From Oscillibacter sp. (GTDB lineage Bacteria > Bacillota > Clostridia > Oscillospirales > Oscillospiraceae), in contig DNFA01000058.1 in assembly GCA_003487665.1 (NCBI GenBank), positions 1-7,733 of the forward strand: 7,733 bases of DNA. Reading direction: 5' to 3'. Below, in pieces: positions 5,574 to 7,733 of the stretch (its first letter is position 1; every line of letters starts with the position of its first letter). Under the pieces are notes generated by a model. That model saw nothing but the letters and a program-made list of their open reading frames with translations, was not told where the DNA came from and searched no databases. The position numbers and the translations under genes were made by a program.

Positions 5574-7004
5574 ATGGAGCGCATTTTTCATCTGAAGGAG
5601 AACGGCACCACCGTGAAAACGGAAGTTCTTGCCGGTCTGACCACGTTCATGACGATGGCCTACATCATCGCCCTGAACCCCAACCTGCTGACCAACTTTG
5701 CCGTGGGCACCCCGCTGTGGAACGGCGTGTTTCTGGCCACCTGCATCGCCAGCGCCATCGGCACCGCTGTGATGGCATTCCTGGCCAACAAGCCCTTTGT
5801 CATGGCGCCCGGTATGGGTCTGAACAGCTTCTTTGCCGTCATCGCCGGCAACGTGGCCGCCATGCTGAACACCGACTACACCAGCGCCTTTCAGGCGGTG
5901 CTGTGCATCATCCTGGTGGAGGGCATCGTCTTCCTGCTGCTGAGCGTGTTCAATATCCGCGATAAGATCGTCACCGCCATCCCTCTGGGCGTGCGGCTGG
6001 GCATCGGCCCGGCCATCGGCCTGATGCTGATGAACATCGGCCTTGGCTCCAACGTGGGCATCTACGCCGAGGGCAACGGCTACGAAAGCCCCTTCTATGT
6101 CATGCGCGACTTCTTCGGCGCCATGACCCCCAGCGTCATCAAGGATCACATGGGCGCGGAGTACAGCCAGATGGTGCTGACCGTTGTGACCATGTTCATC
6201 GGCCTGTTCGTCATCATCCTGCTGGCCAAGAAGGGCATCAAGGCCGCCGTGCTGGTGGGTATGCTGGCCGCCTCCGTCATCTACTGGGCGGGCTGCTTTA
6301 TCTTCCTGGGCACCAATCCCTTTGCCTCTCTGGAGGGCGCGTCCTTCCTGCCGCCCTTCCACGACATGGTGGAGACGACCCTGTTCAAGTTCGATTTCGC
6401 CGATTTCTTTAACATCGGCTGGTTCACGGCCATCAGCCTGATCATCACCTTCTGCATGATCGACATGTTCGACACCATCGGCACGTTGGTGGGCACCGCG
6501 TCCCGCGCCGGCATGACCGACAAGGAGGGCAACATGCCCAAGATGAAGGAAGCGCTGCTGTCCGACGCGGTGGGCACCGTGGCCGGCGCCTGCTGCGGCA
6601 CCTCCACCGTCACCACCTTCGTGGAGTCCGCCTCCGGCGTGGAGGCCGGCGGCCGCACCGGCCTGACCTCACTGACCGCCGCCGTCATGTTCCTGGCATG
6701 CATGTTCATCGCACCCGTGGCCGCAGTGATCCCCGCCGCCGCCACCTCCTCTGCCCTGATCTATGTGGGCATCCTGATGCTGCAGGGTCTGAAGAACGTG
6801 GATTTCGACGATCTGGATCAGGTGGTGCCCGTGTTCCTGATGCTGCTGGCCATGCCCATCTCCGGCTCCATCGGTCACGGCATCGGCATCGCTATGATCA
6901 CCTACACCGTGATCAAGGTGTTCTCCGGCCGCGCCAAGGAAGTGTCCGTGCTGACCTACGTCATTTCCCTGCTGTTCATCATCAAGTTCTTCGCAGTCGT
7001 CTGA
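5574..7004 (+). CDS. NCS2-family purine permease (AzgA/PbuG type)
   Basis: Proton-driven uptake of a purine base (adenine, guanine or hypoxanthine in characterised relatives) across the cytoplasmic membrane. The 476 residues are highly hydrophobic, with about 12-14 membrane segments spread from residue 18 to 476. Family motifs: LAGLTTFMTMAYIIALNP (19-36), MAPGMGLNSFFA (77-88), GVRLGIGPAIGLMLMNIG (139-156), FDTIGTLVGTASRAGM (299-314), and GTSTVTTFVESASGVEAGGR (342-361), all characteristic of the AzgA branch rather than the uracil/xanthine branch. The ATG at 5574 is chosen over an in-frame ATG at 5499 because of a strong AAAAGGAG eight or so bases upstream, the normal MERIFHLKENGT start, and the promoter covering the longer start. 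The gene stands alone; no terminator follows for nearly 400 bases. The exact purine cannot be read from sequence. Confidence 0.95.
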   Translation: MERIFHLKENGTTVKTEVLAGLTTFMTMAYIIALNPNLLTNFAVGTPLWNGVFLATCIASAIGTAVMAFLANKPFVMAPGMGLNSFFAVIAGNVAAMLNTDYTSAFQAVLCIILVEGIVFLLLSVFNIRDKIVTAIPLGVRLGIGPAIGLMLMNIGLGSNVGIYAEGNGYESPFYVMRDFFGAMTPSVIKDHMGAEYSQMVLTVVTMFIGLFVIILLAKKGIKAAVLVGMLAASVIYWAGCFIFLGTNPFASLEGASFLPPFHDMVETTLFKFDFADFFNIGWFTAISLIITFCMIDMFDTIGTLVGTASRAGMTDKEGNMPKMKEALLSDAVGTVAGACCGTSTVTTFVESASGVEAGGRTGLTSLTAAVMFLACMFIAPVAAVIPAAATSSALIYVGILMLQGLKNVDFDDLDQVVPVFLMLLAMPISGSIGHGIGIAMITYTVIKVFSGRAKEVSVLTYVISLLFIIKFFAVV

Positions 7005-7009
7005 GCCTG

Positions 7010-7198
7010 ATGCAATAAAAATCAGCCCGCATCCAGACCGGCATACGTTTTGCGGAAACGCTTCTGCGTAAGATCACCTACATCGCCCGCAAGAATCATC
7101 GCTCCCTGAATGCCCAGCTGGAACATCTCGCCCAACTGTGTGTAGATGAGTACGAACAGCAGAACGGTTCTATCGAGTTTCCCACCGATGAAGAGTAA
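7010..7198 (+). pseudogene. Remnant of an Arc-like ribbon-helix-helix protein gene
   Basis: An ATG at 7010 reads ATG CAA TAA: a stop at the third codon, then an open frame of 59 codons to TAA at 7196. The translated part (KSARIQTGIRFAETLLRK..., ending ..IEFPTDEE) looks like an Arc-family ribbon-helix-helix DNA-binding protein: a short strand (RIQTGIRF), helix A (AETLLRKITYIARKN), a turn, RSLNAQLEHL (the usual second helix), then an acidic tail. No ATG, GTG or TTG occurs in frame after the stop, and no ribosome site precedes the ATG. A single C-to-T change (CAA to TAA) would explain the break. It begins six bases after the permease stop. Use of a rare start codon is possible but unsupported, and the family call rests on pattern recognition. 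Confidence 0.6.
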
Positions 7199-7390
7199 CG
7201 CCCTGCATATAACGAGAGATTCTATAAGAATATTTGTTCCGCTGCGCCCGCTATACGGTGTGCCCGCCTATCCCTCCGTAGGGGGCGATGCCCACATCGC
7301 CCCCTGCGGCAAGTGCGCTGGTGTCCGGGCGGGCAGGATCATCCTCCCTACGACGGGACGTCGGGGACAGCATTCAGCCGAAGCACCGGC
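7199..7390. other. Gene-free stretch with palindromes
   Basis: No coding region is convincing on either strand here; open frames that cross it run on into the tRNA genes. It opens with an AT-rich patch holding a short inverted repeat, ATTCT (7219-7223) and AGAAT (7227-7231), then turns very GC-rich and palindromic (see the repeat entry). CGACG/CGTCG at 7351-7363 is another small hairpin. Confidence 0.6.
7261..7352. repeat. Nested GC-rich palindromic repeat
   Basis: The core is a hairpin: CCGTAGGGGGCGATG (7276-7290), loop CCCA, CATCGCCCCCTGCGG (7295-7309), paired throughout except one G-T wobble. Around it are TGCCCGCC (7261-7268) facing GGCGGGCA (7328-7335), and CGTAGGG (7277-7283) facing CCCTACG (7346-7352). 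AGGATCATCCT (7335-7345) is a further palindrome. There is no T tract, so it is not a normal terminator. It resembles the small dispersed palindromic repeats found between genes in Clostridia, in two head-to-head units. Confidence 0.55.
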
Positions 7391-7427
7391 AACCAAAGAG
7401 CCGCCCATGGGCGGCTCTTTGGTTTAC
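7391..7427. terminator. Perfect 34-base palindrome, probable bidirectional terminator
   Basis: AACCAAAGAGCCGCCC (7391-7406) mirrors into GGGCGGCTCTTTGGTT across a central ATG/CAT. A GC-rich core is flanked by A-rich and T-rich arms, and TTT follows. It is the first terminator-like hairpin downstream of the permease on the plus strand and may also back up the tRNA terminator on the minus strand. The T tract is interrupted (TTTGGTTT), so efficiency may be modest. Confidence 0.65.
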
Positions 7428-7434
7428 CTCGATC

Positions 7435-7464
7435 AAAAAAACGACCACCCTATTGGGTGGTCGT
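7435..7464 (-). terminator. Terminator of the tRNA cluster
   Basis: Read on the minus strand: ACGACCACCC (7464-7455), a four-base loop, GGGTGGTCGT (7450-7441), then a run of seven T (7441-7435). It starts three bases beyond the CCA end of tRNA-Trp, so it ends the leftward tRNA transcript. Confidence 0.9.
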
Positions 7465-7466
7465 TT

Positions 7467-7542
7467 TGGCAGGGGCAGAAAGGCTCGAACTCTCGACACG
7501 CGGTTTTGGAGACCGCTGCTCTACCAACTGAGCTATACCCCT
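7467..7542 (-). tRNA. tRNA-Trp (anticodon CCA)
   Basis: 76 bases with the 3' CCA encoded (7469-7467). The acceptor stem AGGGGTA pairs with TGCCCCT with one wobble; the D arm is GCTCAGTTGGTAGAGC; the anticodon loop CTCCAAA gives anticodon CCA (7509-7507), flanked by GCGGT/ACCGC; the T arm contains GTTCGAGCC. Discriminator base G is typical of tRNA-Trp. It follows the CAT tRNA after only three bases, so the two are processed from one transcript. Confidence 0.96.
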
Positions 7543-7545
7543 ATA

Positions 7546-7622
7546 TGGTGGGCCTTCGGGGACTCGAACCCGGGACCGGACGGTTATGAGCCGTCTGCTC
7601 TAACCAACTGAGCTAAAGGCCC
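7546..7622 (-). tRNA. tRNA with anticodon CAT (Met elongator or Ile2)
   Basis: 77 bases with encoded CCA (7548-7546). Acceptor GGGCCTT pairs with AAGGCCC, discriminator A; D arm GCTCAGTTGGTTAGAGC; anticodon stem ACGG/CCGT and loop CTCATAA give CAT (7588-7586); T arm GGTTCGAGTCC. The paired first base (G1-C72) and lack of three G-C pairs in the anticodon stem exclude the initiator tRNA. C4-G69 and C5-G68 pairs fit the elements that TilS lysidine synthetase reads in tRNA-Ile2, so this may decode AUA rather than AUG. Confidence 0.93.
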
Positions 7623-7640
7623 AAGTCTACGCGGCTATGT

Positions 7641-7678
7641 AAAAGAAATGAGCCGCCACCTTTACGGATGGCGGCTCA
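7641..7678 (-). terminator. Hairpin after tRNA-Asn, possible terminator or processing site
   Basis: On the minus strand TGAGCCGCCA (7678-7669), a ten-base loop, TGGCGGCTCA (7658-7649), followed by TTTCTTTT. It lies just downstream of tRNA-Asn. I see no convincing promoter between it and the next tRNA, so it may be leaky and the whole cluster may still be one transcript. Confidence 0.6.
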
Positions 7679-7685
7679 CCCTTCG

Positions 7686-7733
7686 TGGCTCCCCCTGTTG
7701 GGCTCGAACCAACAACCCTTCGGTTAACAGCCG
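7686..7733 (-). tRNA. tRNA-Asn (anticodon GTT), 5' part beyond the window
   Basis: Only the 3' part is present: anticodon loop CTGTTAA gives GTT (7728-7726), then an anticodon-stem side, variable loop, T arm with GTTCGAGCC, acceptor strand AGGGGGA, discriminator G and encoded CCA (7688-7686). The acceptor strand and loop match bacterial tRNA-Asn. The D arm and 5' acceptor strand lie past base 7733. Confidence 0.92.

Noticed and set aside
5556..6362. 268-codon minus-strand frame opposite the permease
   Set aside because: His/Gln/Gly/Asp-rich composition produced by the antisense of membrane-protein codons; no start signal.
7261..7470. CRISPR array
   Set aside because: The repeats are inverted palindromes, not evenly spaced direct repeats, and no cas genes are near.
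7146..7589. 147-codon frame and its overlapping partners across 7146-7611
   Set aside because: They run through palindromes, terminators and two tRNA genes, so they cannot be real proteins.
1..7733. A new multi-gene defence or mobile system
   Set aside because: All intact genes fit ordinary metabolic, regulatory, repair or transport roles; no nuclease, recombinase, toxin or reverse transcriptase is present.

Overview
The window is GC-rich chromosomal DNA that reads as a Gram-positive anaerobe of the class Clostridia, probably a gut Oscillospiraceae-type bacterium. This is inferred from strong AGGAG-type ribosome binding sites, compact sigma-A promoters, a lipobox lipoprotein, a clostridial-type glycerol kinase and zinc-ribbon protein, CCA-encoding tRNA genes and palindromic intergenic repeats. 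No database search was possible, so the taxon is an inference.

Layout, left to right. (1) 32-958 (-): LysR-type regulator, divergent from 1091-1765 (+): small acidic lipoprotein. Their promoters stand back to back with -35 boxes one base apart. (2) A bidirectional terminator (1764-1797) separates the lipoprotein from a convergent small zinc-ribbon protein (1802-2212, -), which has its own good promoter. (3) 2311-3804 (-): glycerol kinase, divergent from 3887-4828 (+): monoacylglycerol-lipase-like alpha/beta hydrolase. The hydrolase is followed 13 nt later by a family-4 uracil-DNA glycosylase (4842-5417, +), and the pair ends at a strong terminator (5419-5455). (4) 5574-7004 (+): AzgA-type NCS2 purine permease, with a promoter and an operator-like inverted repeat upstream. 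(5) 7005-7466 has no intact gene. It holds a ribbon-helix-helix (Arc-like) gene remnant with a stop at codon 3, a cluster of GC-rich palindromes and two terminator hairpins. (6) 7467-7733 (-): a leftward tRNA cluster: Asn (cut by the window edge), a CAT-anticodon tRNA (Met or, more likely, Ile2), and Trp.

How the genes fit together. The clearest link is lipase plus glycerol kinase: a hydrolase that could release glycerol from mono- or lysolipids sits head to head with the enzyme that phosphorylates glycerol, and their promoters overlap. The LysR regulator probably controls itself and the lipoprotein next door. The permease and the glycosylase are unrelated single-function genes (purine uptake, DNA repair).

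I see no clear undescribed multi-gene system. The window is mostly housekeeping and accessory metabolism. The points most worth a second look are the broken RHH gene beside the tRNA cluster, the palindromic repeat cluster, the overlapping divergent promoters, and the glycerol kinase that lacks the usual Gram-positive phosphorylation histidine.
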